Positions 13,601 through 28,600 of a stretch of DNA of 64,000 nucleotides are shown piece by piece (position 1 is the first letter of the stretch; every line of letters begins with the position of its first letter). The DNA comes from Margaritifera margaritifera (Eukaryota; Mollusca; Bivalvia; Unionida; Margaritiferidae): assembly GCA_029931535.1 (NCBI GenBank), contig JAQPZY010000850.1, forward strand, positions 496,001 to 560,000. The letters run 5' to 3'. The notes under the pieces were generated by a model. The model had not been told where the DNA came from. It saw only the letters and a program-made list of their open reading frames with translations, and made no database searches. The position numbers were made by a program, and so were the translations under genes.

Positions 13601-16600
13601 TTCTGCCCAAATTGTTAAGTCATCCACAAACTCTGGTGAAGGTACATGGTAATTCCACCCCTAACTTGTACAGCAGAGTGCAATCAATGATTACATGACT
13701 CACTACTATGAAGCTTTCAGTAGCCATTGTAAATATTAATTATCACAGAAAATAAAATCAGACTAAAGTGATCTTGACAACAAATTGTTGGCCCATTTTC
13801 TAATAAAAGTTGCTTTGCAATTTTTTCTCTTTACATTTCAACTTTAAATATTTTTAAAGTTTAAAATTTAAGATTTATTTGGCACTATATAGCCAGTATT
13901 GTGCTGACATACCGATAAACCACTTACCAACTACCTACCTACCTACCAATTAAACTACCTGCATAAATAAATAAATTACATACACACTGTGACAGGGCAT
14001 AAAAGATATAAAACAATAAAATAATATTCTTTCAAAAGATATCAAAGTATAGGTACTATAATAAGTTCTTTAAAAAAAAACTGAGATTAATGTTGCTTTT
14101 GCATCATTTGTTTATTAAATCATTGTTCTTAAAATTTGCTTGAGAAGCTAATATCGCTGTCCACCTCTAGAACCCCTATTTTTCGAGGTCAAAGTTACAT
14201 GCTTTGAGTTACAGCTAGTAGTGTAAGCAAAGTTCACACATCAACAATTATGGTAACCTTGATCAGCCAATACAGATAAAACCTCACATTAATTGCTACA
14301 CTCACTCATATGTACATTACACAGTTAACCTGCTGAGAGTAATCTATTACAATATACAATGTATCCTCATTAATATGAAACATTTACTGTTGAATAAACA
14401 TATTGAATCCTACTTCTAACAGAACTGGACAAAAACGGCCTTCTGAATAGGATAGGATGTATATAGCATGAAAGAATCTATGTGGTCATGAACACAAATA
14501 CTTTACCCATGTTAGTAAAGCATAAAATGTAGGTTACAGTGACCTTTGGTTGTAACGGTGTAGTAGTAACAGGGATGCTTCAATTATCAAGTTACATGAC
14601 TGGAACATTAAAAGCCTCCCAAAATGAACTTCAAACACAAAATTTCAACAAGGTCATTGAAGCATGTATGATAGATCAAAGATTGCAACAAGGATGTTAA
14701 ACTTATCAAGATGCATCCACTTACCAAGTTTCATGATTCTTAGTAGGATAGTGTGCATTTAACATGACAGAATCACATGTGGTTGAAATATTGGTCACAA
14801 TGAACTTCTTTTGTTGTAAGGGTGTGGAAGTAACAGAGATGCAAATCATCCAAATTTAACAATACTAGCAAGAACAGTGCCTGAGAAATGAACATCAAAC
14901 ACAAAATTTAACCCATTACAGTGAAGTGTAAAATATGGACCATAATGACCAACTACTGAAATGAGTAGTGCTCATCAAGAAGCATCTCCTCACAATGTTT
15001 TGTGATCTTAATAGGACAGTATGTAGACAGCATATAGAAAACCTATTTGGTCATGAACTGCAAAAACTTAACCCACAGCAGTAAAATGTGAGATGTAGGT
15101 CAAAGTGACCTTTTTGTATCGATGTGAAATTAAGAGATGTATACAATCATCTAGTTTAACTAATCAAGCATGAACAGTAAAAACAAAAAATGTAATCAAA
15201 GTCAGTGAAGCATGAAACATAGGTCAGTGATCTACTTTTTTGATGGGGATGGAGTACTGCTCAAGATACATCCTCTCACCAAGTTTCATGATTACAGCCA
15301 TAACAGTATTATACTGGATGTAAAAAACCTATGCGTTCATGAGAATAAATGCACAAACAGTAAAATGCAAAATATAAGTCACAGTTACCTGTTTTGTTGT
15401 AAAGATGTGGTACTAGTAGAGATACATGCAATCATCTAATCTGATGATTCTGGTATGAATAGTGCTTGCGACTGAACCCAAGTGAAGCATAATATACTGG
15501 TCACAGTAACCTACTTTTATTACAGTATAGTGCTCATCAAGATGCATCCACACACGAAGTTTCATGAATCTAGGTAGAGCACTATTTATACAGGATGCAA
15601 ACAACATATCTGGTCATGAGTTAAATGTGAAAACTTAATCTAAGCCAGTAAAAATCTAAAATATAGGTCACACTGACCTTCTTTTGGTGTACGGGCATGG
15701 TTCTAATAAAGATGCATACAATCATGTTTGATGATTTTAGCATGAACAGAGCTTAAGAAGTAAACTTAAAACAAAATATAAGCAAAGTCAGTGAAGCATG
15801 AAATATGGGCCAGTGAACTACTCTTGTGATCAGGGTGTTGTATTCATCAAGATGCATCTCCTCACAAAGTTTCATGAATAGTATATAATACAGGGTGCAA
15901 ACAAAAGTCCCTTGAAGGGACTGACACTCTACTAGCTGAAAAGAATTTCCAGGAATTCAACATAAGACCATTTCTTCCTTTTAACTGCTGAGTATTAAAA
16001 CCATCTCTGATATTCTTCAGCGATAACAAGATTAATTTTCACAATTTGCTGCTGTGGTAGACATACTGAATGTCAGATTTGGCACCATTTCATTTAGGAC
16101 CAAGTCGACATCATTATTAGTCTTTTGGTGAAAACCCTATGTCAATATGACCATCTTTTCATGGGAAAGTAGTGATAGGAAAGTTTTCAAGACAGCTAAT
16201 GTGGCATCCATATTGGAGGTACAATTTGCACCATTTTCATTTAGGACCAACTAGATATCATAAGAAGTCTTTTGGTGAAATATTTGTTGATATAGCCATC
16301 CATTGGGAAGAGTAGAGACAATATTTTCAAGACTGAGGGTCAGTTTGCATCATTTTCATTTAGGACCAACTAGACTCCGTAAGTCTTCTGATGAAAACCA
16401 AATGTCAAAATAACTTTCCAATTATTATAGGAGGAGTAGCAATAACAAGATCAGCACCATTGTAATTTAGGACCAACAAGACATTACAAGAAGTCTTCTG
16501 GTGAAAACCATATGTTGATATGACTTTCCATATTGCAGGAGTAGTGATAACAAGATGGCTGCTGTAGTGGCCATATTGGATGTCCAAGAGGCACCATTTT

Positions 16601-19600
16601 CATTTAGGACCATATAGACCATGAGATAAATGTGTGTATGTTTCAAGATAATCCTCCAAGTAGTTTAGGAGAAGTAAAAACAACAAACTTGTGCTGACGA
16701 ATGGATGGTCAATGGATGACAGACAATCCCATAAGCTCTTCTGGTCTATGACCAGTAGAGCTAACAAGATTTTCAAGATGGCTGCCATGGATATCATATT
16801 CACACCATTTCCATTTAGCACCAACTAAACGTCACAAGAAGTATTTTGGTGAGAGCACAATGTCGATATGACTAGCCATCTAGGTGTAGTAGCAATAATA
16901 AGATTTTCTAGATGGTCATTGTGGCAGTCATATTGGAGGTCAAATTGGCACCATTTTAATTTATGACCAACTAGACATCACAAGAAGTCTTTCAGTGAAA
17001 ACCCCATATTGATATGACCATCCATTCATGAGGAGTAGCAATAACAAAATTCTCAAGATGGCCACTGTAGTGGCTATATTGGATGTACAAACAGCACCAT
17101 TTTCATTTGGGACAAACTAGACCATAGGATGAAAGTGTGTGTAAAGTGTCATGACGATTCTCCAAGTAGTTTAGGAGGAGTAGTGATAACAAACTTGTGC
17201 TAGCAGATGCACAGATAACAGACCATCCCATAAGCTCTTCTGGCCTATAACCAGTAGAGCTAAATACCTATTTGGTCATGAGCAAAATGCAAAACTTAAC
17301 TTAAGCCAAATGTGAAATATATGTCACTGTGACTTTCTTTTGTTGCACGAGAGTGGTACTAAAGAGATGCATACAATCATCTATTCTGATGATTTTAGCA
17401 TGAACAGCACTCAAGAAATAAACTTTAAACACAGGATTTAAGCAAAGTCAGTTAAGCATGAAATATGGGTCACAGTTACCTACTTTGTGATTAGGGTACA
17501 GTACTCATTATGTATCCCTACACAAAGTTTTATGATTCCGGGTATAACAGTATTTATACAGTGTATAAAAAAACAAGAAAAAAACAAAACAAGCTAAACA
17601 CAAAAACACAACGAAGAAAGTACCAATACCCCCTCAGCCTCTTGACCAGGCAGAAGGTGCTATGAAACCCACTCCAAACTGTTGCCTAGGACCTAGGAGA
17701 AAGAATGGTTGATATTCAGTGAGGCTGTACGTATGTGAATTCTTTTATCTGAGCAGACACTGATGTTGATGCTAGAGGTAGTAAAATATATCTCCTCTAC
17801 TTTGTACAGGTGAGCTAATATATTTATAAAACAGACCCCCAGACCCCCCCCCCCCCATACCAGGCTTATCACAGGAAATTTACTTTATATATATCTTTAT
17901 ATGCCATAGTTCATGTATAGGAGCAAGCATGTATGGCAAAAGCTGCCCCATGAGATTTCCTATATGATGTGCCTAGCAGTACATGTTATCACATCTCACA
18001 CACACATATACTTATAGAGAAAGAGAGAGCAGAAAATAAATTTGCTCCTTTTTTTCCATTTTTTCCCCCCTGAAACTGGTATGAATTACCTCTGTGTTTG
18101 GTCTGGTATGCTCCTTGTTCCATTATTAATCACAGTTCCATTACCGTTATCAACATCTCCATCTGGGAAACAATATTATGCAAATGTATCTTTTCTTTAT
18201 TACAAATTAATTATTTAGTCATCTATTTTCATACTGTGAATTCACTATTATTACTGTTATACCAATTTTTGTGGATTTCATCTTTGCTACAAATCACAAG
18301 TTTTAAGACCCAACCAACAATATATTTCCTGTGGAATCAACAGAATCTCTGCCACAATAGACGAATTTAAGTACTAATAAAAATCTCATTTTTCATAACG
18401 CCATGAAAATTTATACCCACAAAATTAAATGAATACACAGTATATTATAAGTAACTTTGAATTTTCAAGATGTCTTCTGAATGATGTAAAAGTGGGCATA
18501 AAGTTGTTTCAAACATGGATATACTCAGATTAGCAACCGACTACCAATAGTACACACTGTACATAAAAGTATTTCACTTGCAGAAAAAAAGTGACGATTG
18601 ATGTGGATTGCTCTGAAGCTGCAAATCACTTGCTATGATCCATACACAGTATATAGTGGTCCTCCTCTTGAAGCCCCTCTCAAAAGATGTCACCCCTTTT
18701 TAAAGGCCACCTCACCCAATACTAAAATAGTATATTTTTATCATTCTGTCCCCTTCACGAGAGACCACCTGATTTATATGGCCAGCTTTTGTAAGCAAAA
18801 TGGATAGCCTTATAAGAAGGGAACCATTGTATATGTTGTTTCAGAATATTTAAACTCTTTGTTATAAAAGATATGAATACATATATAGAATCTCCATGAA
18901 TGCAAGAATAATTGTCTGACTAGCAATCAGTATAAGTACTTAGAGTAATAAGTGATGCAATAATGTCACAACATTCAGTGTAATTAAAAAAGTATGTCCT
19001 TAGGACAAGGACATGGACCAATACTACACAGTTATCTAGGGTTGGGTATTGGCATCTCACTTCTGACCAATATATATCATGATGCTCAACTTCCAATACA
19101 TGACATGTATTGACAATACACATTTAATGCTATTCAAACATTTGTACTTGTAAATTGTTTTGCTTGCCTGACTCAAGCCATATTTTACTGATATGTACCA
19201 TTTACAAAGGATATGGTAGAACACTAGTTGTATCATTAGTTGTGCAGAAAGATGTGAAACTAAGACTAAGACATGTAATATTTGTTGGAAATTTCTTGCT
19301 GAACCAATACAGTTAAGAATGGTTATCAGTTACCATATTGGAGTGTAATATCAAGCTATATGCTACTTTATCAGTATACCAATCCAGCCCTATTCTTGAT
19401 GTCAGGGTCAGTGGTTGGATGGGATTAGAAGTGGACTGATTTACAAAAAAAAAAAAAAATTTATACAAATTTGAAATCAATTCATTAATAAGCTTCACAA
19501 GTAGTTAAACTATACTTAAAACTAACCCTACTACATTTGTCATTCACAACAGATATGATACCAATTTGTTTTGAAAAGACCATGCTTGAAACTAAGCCCA

Positions 19601-22600
19601 ACCAAGGCCACTAATATGAAACGATATGGATTCAGGACCAAAACCATCACTCAGAGAGAATTAAGGCACCAGGAAAAAGAGCACTGAGCTTCTCATCAGG
19701 AAACTGCCCTTCCAGAATCTGATACATAAAATTTCCCAGGATTTCAAGGCAGATTCCTGATTCCAGAGCTCTGCTGTCACAGTCATTGCCCTTCAGGAGC
19801 CTACTGAGGCCTATCTGACTGGTCACTTTGATGAGAAATGAGAAGTAAACTTTTTTCAAACAAAACCCGCACCCAACTTCCCTTTCCTCCTCTTTGTCTG
19901 TGATGTATGGGATTAGTTTCAAGTGTGCTGAATGTATTAAATAACAAGTCTGCTTTAATCCATTGAAGTATCAACAATGTTTAACTCGAAAAAATTTTAA
20001 AATTGGCAATATGAACTGAATGAAATGAAAAATAGCTCACCATTTTCTTGTGTAGGTTTAGAGCCTCCACCTGCTGGTACAGTGGATGGTGTGGTTATGT
20101 ACGTTTCACCTGGCTTGTTACTGGTATTCCTTGATGATGAACTTGTGACTGATGGAGGATCCCTATATATTAATTCAATTAATTAAATTTCTTATATATT
20201 ATCATATGAATATAATAGACTGGTCCCCTGTTCTTCTTTTGTCTACTCAATATTTACATGATATTTTCACAGGATATGTTTTCCTCTTTACTAATAAATA
20301 TGCTTTGAAAGAGGTTGATCATCGTGCTTTTTGCAAATCCTGGAGAAAACATCAACTGAAAAAGGTACAATTCTTGTTATAATGTAATCACAGGAAATAC
20401 TGGTTCTCTCTTGCACAGTATGCTGATAATGGACAAATGAAAATCACAAAAATAACTATCAGTACCTCCAGTTTTTCCATCAACTCTTTGTGAAAAAGCA
20501 GGGATAAAGTAGGGCACCTTTTTTAAATAATCAGTTCGGGAAAAAAGGGGAAAATAGGGATGTTTTGTATAGAAAAATAGTATGAAATTTATGCAAATTA
20601 CAAAAAAAATAGAACTTTTACTTGACTTGCCTTCATAAACTTGAACAAAAGTATGCCCTTGCTCACACACTTAACTGCCTCTTTAGTCCAGATTTCCCCA
20701 ATCTTCTTAAACACCCTGCTCCACATCACATATACTACATGAATTCGCTTCACTATGGCCATTCATGCAGTGTGTAATTGATTTCAACATAAAACTTTTT
20801 ATAAAATGTAGGGATAGTACCCAATTTTGGAAAATGTTGGGAAAATTGGGAGTCTGACAAAAAAGTAGGAAAAAGTAGGGCCACTGGAAAGACTTTAACT
20901 CACTACTAATCCTAGCAAAAACAAAGTAATGGATGTAATTGCTAGTTTCCTGCACCTCAAAAGCAGCACTTACCAATCTCTAAAAGCACAAGATGGCTTT
21001 TCTGTATTTGAAACCATCTGAAGTTGAATTATTACAGGTGTTCCCAAAAAAAGAAGGCAGAGTTTAATGAGGATTCATCCTAGCTCCAGGTCTTTGCATG
21101 ATTAAGCTGCATGAGCTAACCCAATACACAATATGTATGGTGCATTTACAGCCATGTTTATACGAGTTAGAAATCACATGCAAATATGTAATAAGGCTGC
21201 ACACACACTGCATTTTTAGACAAGATGATAAAATGACCAATGTACCATCTGTATTCTTATCTGTATGATTTTGCTGAGATAACAAATTTAAGCAAATACC
21301 AAAATACAAATAATTATTACTTTCTCAAAGGGAAAAAAATAGTTTATTGTGGCTGGTTAAAAACGGAATGGGATATAAACTCATGGGTAGAAAATGGTTA
21401 CCAAAAATGCAAGTTACTAATGAACTTTGGACTATGTATATGGCATAGAAGTGACTCTTCTTGTGAGTCATTGTGACCATAACCTTTTAACTTTTGAATC
21501 TATCTCAAATGTAAGCCATCCACAAAGTCTGGCCTAGATAAAAGACAAAGAACTCAAGTTGTTTTGCAAAAATAATTTTCCTTCTTTTGGTTTCAGTGAC
21601 CATGATCTTTCACCTATTGACCCCAAAGTTGCCCTCGTCTCAAATCAAACCATCCATACATTTATTCATGGTTTGTGGCATAGGACTCGAGTTATTTTGT
21701 GGAAACTATATACTTTAAAAGGAGTCCATATGACCTTGACCCTTGACCTTTTAACCCCAAATCAATATTTGTCTTTCTTGTCTCAAATGCAAGTCATCTT
21801 CAAAGTTCAGTCAATATTTTGTATTCCTGAAATAAAACTTTTGGGTTCCAAAACATACTCCATTTGGGCAAATATTCTTGAAAGATGTCATAAATTTGTT
21901 AACATATAGGTAACAAGTTTGATGAGGGAAAGAACTCTCAACGAAACAAAAAAAAGTGAACTGAAGAATATCTGATTCAGAATTTATTAAAATTAAAAAA
22001 ATGAAGAAAATAATTTTTTGTTTAATGTTTGACATTTTAAAGGTTGGACCTTAGTCTCTGAACCATTCTCAACTGAGGTCCAACAAACTGGGGATACCTG
22101 GCACATAGAAGAATTGTCAGCATTTCATTAAGATATACAGTTTTGAAATATTTGATTAAAATATGGATAAAATTGGTCATTTGTCTAAGGACTGAGATCC
22201 TATTTCTAAAAACATTTCATTCACTTAAATATATGTAGCAACAAAAGGAGCCAGTGACTGTGTTGGCACTGAAGACATCTAAATTAAACATTGTCTGGCC
22301 AGTATTACGCTCCTAAGGACAGTAAGAAATTTCAACCATTTTATAGAGGTGTCCAATATACTGAGGGTTGGTTATTGGTTAGTATTAGAGGGGCCAGAAT
22401 AATTGGACAGTACAGGAGGTTAGTTTACAGAGGGGCCAAGATGGATCTCATTTGGATGTATGTGATACAGTCATGAATGAAATGATCAATTTTGCAATTC
22501 AAGATGATTTCTGTCAATAACATGATTTACTCTGGACCTAATTGAATAAACATGTTGATTTCAATATATATTTATCTATATCTATCAATTATATGGAATA

Positions 22601-25600
22601 TAGATCTATTTCATTGCTCTTTCTGTAAAAAATATAATCACCTATTCTTACCTTTTACAAGAGCAATCCCTTTGTACCAGTTCCAAAGGGCAGTCTTTGG
22701 GGAATCGTCTACAGTCATAATGGACTGTTCCACAATATCCCCTTTCATAATTGCATATACAGGGGTGGACACAGTTTTGTCCTGAAGCATCACAGCGTGT
22801 AACCTTCAAATTATCTGGAATATAACCACATTTTTGTGCGGTGGTCAAACAGTAGAAAATCACCATGAATAAACATAGCATGTCAGAGCAATTTTCACAT
22901 TAATAAAAACCTCATTAGAAAACAAGCATCTTACCTGCCACTGGTTATGTAAGATTTGACTGAAATGTGATTTTTATTCTTTTAAAGAAGTAAAAAGAGG
23001 TATGAATGTCACAGAAAGTTCACATACAAAGTTTAATTAGAGTGACCAATAGCTAATTTTGAAAGACAATGGATAACAAATGGCACAGGATACATGGCTT
23101 AGACATAGGCTTGTACTGTAGTATCATATATATTCATGGATCTCAATTTTCATGGTTTTGTAAAAAAAGAAGAAGACATTTTCGTGGGTTTTTTTAATTC
23201 GTGGTTTTGACTGTCAAAGTTTGCATATTTAACTCTGTGGATTAACCTCTACAAATACCCAAAATAAAGAGAACTAAAAACAAAACTATACTAACAACAA
23301 ATAGTGGTCACTTTAATGGTTAAAACAATACTACCACCTGTATAAGCAGAAATCAAACGCCAGTCAAGATCAATGCAGCAACAACACTAAGCTAATCATT
23401 TATTAAAGTACATGTGCATGATCTCTTCCTAAAAACACTGTCCATACAGTTGCACCATCAGTACTTTCTGATGACCATGGCATTAACACAATGGCTAAAG
23501 AGTGGTAAAATTCAACATTGATCCCCATCCGTTTTGATAATGTCATCATTCCACATGTGTACCAAACACATGACCAGCTTCCCCTTGCTCAATGCAGTTA
23601 GCAGGCAGCGTCTATATTGGATGTGTTTCAAGCCCATCAAAGTGTGAACATGCTAGCTAAATTGAAAGAAAATGGAATTACTCCTTTGTTTGTGCCCGAC
23701 TTATGTATGAACCAACTTCAACCACTAGACTTTACAATAAATAAAGATATATGCTAAACAGGTCATGGAGTTTCCCATGGAAAAGGAAGACATCACTGGT
23801 GAAGATCAGTATACTGTATTAGTGGAACTTAAAACTTCATCAATCAAACCAATATATACTGAATGGATAATTGCAGTTCACATGAAAATGTGTGAAAGAT
23901 TGGTCCTAATTATCCATGGCTTTGTGAAAGCTGGACTAAATAAACAACATTTTCAGAAATATTTACATGACAAACATTTGTGTGTACCAGCAGAATTGAT
24001 TGACATGATATTGATTCAGTGGTTTTGTCTGATAATCAGTGAAGTGTGAACTTCAATTAGTGTATATATGTAGTGTTTCATTAGTAATTGTGCTTCAAGC
24101 AATAACTCTAGCATTTTATAGTCACATTGTTCATTGGGATTAAGTTTGTATGGTAAAAATGAGATGTGCTTTCATGAGGATTTACATTTTTTGACAACAG
24201 TTTCACTGAAATGAAGAATCGATTGGACTAAGTATTAAACCTAATTTTCATGTACTAATATTATTTCATATTCTTTCTTTCATTTTCAGTAATACTAATG
24301 TTTGAAGGCCTTATGCTTTTTCTCCTTTCTCTCTATCTTACTTATCTCAGAACATATTGATTTCAGGCAGCAAGTGGAAATTACAGCTACCGGATTTCAT
24401 ATAGATATGCGTGCATTAAAACAATATAAAATTCTATATTGTTCTTTTGTGTAAAGGGTTTAAACAAAACAAACATATGTAAAAGCTAATATTTTATTAC
24501 CAGATTACAGAAATGATGCTGATTTATCATCAAATAGCTTTGTTGATCTCTAGGAATGAAACAGTAAAAAATCCAGGGGGGGGGGGGTATTAATATTTCA
24601 AACATTATTTGAGAAATTTATGGTGATATCCTTTTAAAAGTATTTTCTACAATTGTTTCAAGTACTGCCATCAGTGGAACAAAACTGAATGGAGACAACT
24701 ACTATCAGATCTAATAATATACCCAAAGTTGAGTTTCCTCCCTTGACATAAATGGCCAGTGGATATATACTTTGTTACTAATTTTGGTAATACCATAAAG
24801 TCGGTTGCTTTTTTGTAACGTCAAAAACCACATTTGGTAACAAAAAACGATAGAATTAGGTCCAATTTTCAATTACTCTATAAAAATCCCTGGGAATGAT
24901 GGATGGATGGACACAAATGAAATGTCATCAATAGTGCAGCACTCTCAATCTATATACTATTTACGCTGCATGTTGTTTCTATGGTAACATAATACTGAAT
25001 ATAGATAATCTGAAGAATCAAATGACACCTCAATGTAATGGTCTTGACATGTGTACCGAGTTTGGTTAAAATCTAGAACAGTTTGAGAGTTATAATCTGG
25101 AAATGAAAATGTTTACAGATAGACAGACAGATAGACAGACAGATAGATGTCAATGACGTCCCCCACCCCACCAAAATATCTGTTAGGAAACAATGATTTG
25201 TTGAAGACTAAATATATAGGCAGTTCGTAGATACAAAAGCATACAGGAAAGTGATAGACATCATGAGGTTTTCTCTAAAAATGAAAGTATAAATAGCGGA
25301 TGATGATGAAGAGAAAAAAATTTGAAAAATAGGCTTCCTTAAATTCCATGTATTTGTCCAGCAGTTCAAAGGTTTTGACTTGCATATGCTGTGAGCAATC
25401 AGACATTGGTCATAAGATATTCCAAAATATCATTATGTCAAATTGTCTTTGATTTGCTTATCCATGAAATGATAAAAAAAACACCTTAATGAAGTAAATT
25501 TCAATGGTCACTATATCTATTTTACACATTATTTCTTTGTTGGATAATTAATAGATGTTTTGCCAACTAAGCTTGTTATAGCTCAACTGCCTGAAGGCTA

Positions 25601-28600
25601 TACTGCTCACTGTTGTCTGGTTAAATTGGGGTAGAACAGGGCAACTTGATCCTTTAGTGAACATTATTTCAGTAAATTTCAAAGATCGGCTTCTCAGTAA
25701 AGATGTTTGTTATTCTGATTTTATTTTTTTAATTGAAAGGCTTATATATGCCTGGATGAAACAATAATAAGTATCAGTCCTAGTTTTACTGCTTGAGAGA
25801 ACACTACTCACCATGTCAAAGCATAATAATGATGAAAACTGTAACCTTATCTGGTTTTTGCAGACGAAAGATTTGCTATACCTCTGCAATGAGTTTCTTA
25901 TATGTGTGATAGCTGTCACTTCAAAAGGACAGAACTGAAATACTCATCACATGACAATGACTTGCCAGCCAAAGCAGTACGGTGTATATGGATTATTCAT
26001 GCAAACATGCATAATACATTCCTTGAACCTGAGACTTTTAATGCATTCACTGAGTTTGAGCCAAACACTTTTGCTGAAAATGTTAGTGACATGCCACAAT
26101 TTGATAATGATCAAAACAAAGCTGCAGTGCAGGCTGAATGTTGACACTCTTGATGAAGTTATGAGAATAAATCTTGTTGGTCTTGATATAAAAGACTTTT
26201 ATCTGACCAGCAGTCAGAAAGTGGAAGGGAAATCGAAACATCTCTATGAACACAAAACTGATGAACATGGGGGTGGATTTACAATAGTGCAAATGTGGCA
26301 AAGTTATGATTGGTGATAGGAATAATGTGTAAATATATTTTATTAAACACCCCTTAATGTTTAAACAGTAGTCCCGCAAAGGGACTAATGCTCTACTGGG
26401 TGACAAGAATTTCCAGGTATTCAAGATAAGACTTTATTCCTTTTAACCGAGTGTTGAAACCATCTCTGATATTCTTCAGTGATAACAAGATTTTGGTGGA
26501 CATATTAGATGTCAGATTGTCACCATTTTCATTTAGGACCAAGTAGACATCATTAGAAGTCTACTGGTAAAAAGCCCATGTTGATATAACCATCCATTTT
26601 GGACGAGTAGAGATAACAATATTTTCAAGATGGCCACCATGGTGGAAATATTGAGAATCAATCTGCATCATTTTCATTTAGGATCAACAAGACACAATAA
26701 GAACTCTTTTGATGAAAACCGCATGGCAATATGACTTTCCATTTAAGAGGAGTAGTGATAAAAAGATTTTAAAGATGGCCACCATTGTGGCCATACTGGA
26801 CTTAGATCAGCACCATATTAATTTAGGACCAACAAGATCTTATCTGAAGTCTTCTGGTGAAAACCCCATATTAATATGACCTTTCATTTTTGGAGGCATA
26901 ACAATAACAATATTGCCAAGATGGCTGCCCTGGTGGCAGTACTGTATATCAGTTGTGCACCATATCCATTTAAGACCAACCAAACGCCATAAGAAGTCTT
27001 CTGATGAAATCACAATGTCCATATGACCTGCCATCTAGGAGAAGTAGCAATAATAACATTCTCCAGAAGGCTTTTGTGGCAACCATATTGGAGGTTAAAT
27101 TGGAACCATTTTCATTTCATTTACAACCAACTAGACAGTGTAAGAAGTCTTTCAGTAAAAACCCATGGTGATTATTCATTCTGGAGAAGTAGTGATAAGA
27201 TTGTCATGGCCATACTGGCTGTCTGAGCCACAGGATTTCCATTGAGGACCAACTATACATAATAAGAAGTCTTTTAGTAAGACCCCCATGTTGATACAAC
27301 TATTCATTAAGGAGCAGCAATCCCAAGATTCTCAAGATAGTAGCCATATTGGTTGTCCAAGTGGCACCATTCTCATTTAGGACCAACTAATCATAAGAAG
27401 TATTATGGTGTAAACCCCACGTCAATATAACTTTTCATTCTGGAGGAGTAGTGATAACAAAATTATAAAGATGACTGCTGTGGTGGCCATACTGGACATC
27501 AGCTCAGCATGATTTTCATTTAGGAAAAACTAGATACCATAAAAAGTCTTTCAATGAAAACTCCATGTTGATGTAACCATCCATCCAAGAGGATAAGCAA
27601 TATCAAGATTTTCAAGATGGCCCCTGTGGTGACCACATTAGACATCAGATCAGCACCATTTTCATTTAGGACCAACTAAACATCATAAGAAGTGTTCTGG
27701 TGAAAACCCCATGTTAATATGACTTTTCATTCAGGAGGAGAATCAATAACAAGATTTTCAAGATGACTGTGTTGGTGGCCATTTAGACATCAGATGGGCA
27801 CCATTTTTTATTTAGGACCAACTAGACATCATAACAAGTCTTCTGTGAAAACCCCAAGGCAATTTAACTTTCCATTCAGGAGTAGTAGTGATAACTTGAT
27901 TTTCAAGATGGCTGCTGTGGCGGATATATTGGCTGTCTGAGTGGCACCATTTTCATTTAGGACCAACTAGACCATGGGATGAATGTGTGTGTAAAATTTC
28001 ATGGCAATCAGAGTAGCAATAACAAACTTGTGCCAATGAAGATGGACAATGAAGAAAAAAGCATCCCATAAGCTCTTCTGGTCTATGCTGTGGAAACTAG
28101 TCTACATAATGGGAAATCAGAAGCCATAACTTTTCTATATCAGGATATAGAAAGCAGGAAATGGAACCATTTTTAGTTAGGACCAACTAGACATCATAAC
28201 AAGTCTTCTGTGAAAACCCCAAGGCAATTTAACTTTCCATTCAGGAGTAGTAGTGATAACTTGATTTTCAAGATGGCTGCTGTGGCGGATATATTGGCTG
28301 TCTGAGTGGCACCATTTTCATTTAGGACCAACTAGACCATGGGATGAATGTGTGTGTAAAATTTCATGGCAATCAGAGTAGCAATAACAAACTTGTGCCA
28401 ATGAAGATGGACAATGAAGAAAAAAGCATCCCATAAGCTCTTCTGGTCTATGCTGTGGAAACTAGTCTACATAATGGGAAATCAGAAGCCATAACTTCTC
28501 TATATCAGGATATAGAAAGCAGGAAATGGAACCATTTTTAGTTAGGACCAACCAGACATCATAAGAAGTCTTCTGTGAAAACCCCCATGTCAATATGACT

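Noticed and set aside
14400..17575. CRISPR-like array
   Set aside because: Units are long, diverged and eukaryotic-type; there are no short exact repeats with unique spacers.
25902..26316. Overlapping 80- and 121-codon plus-strand frames
   Set aside because: Unrecognised, no splice context, and opposed by equally long minus-strand frames.
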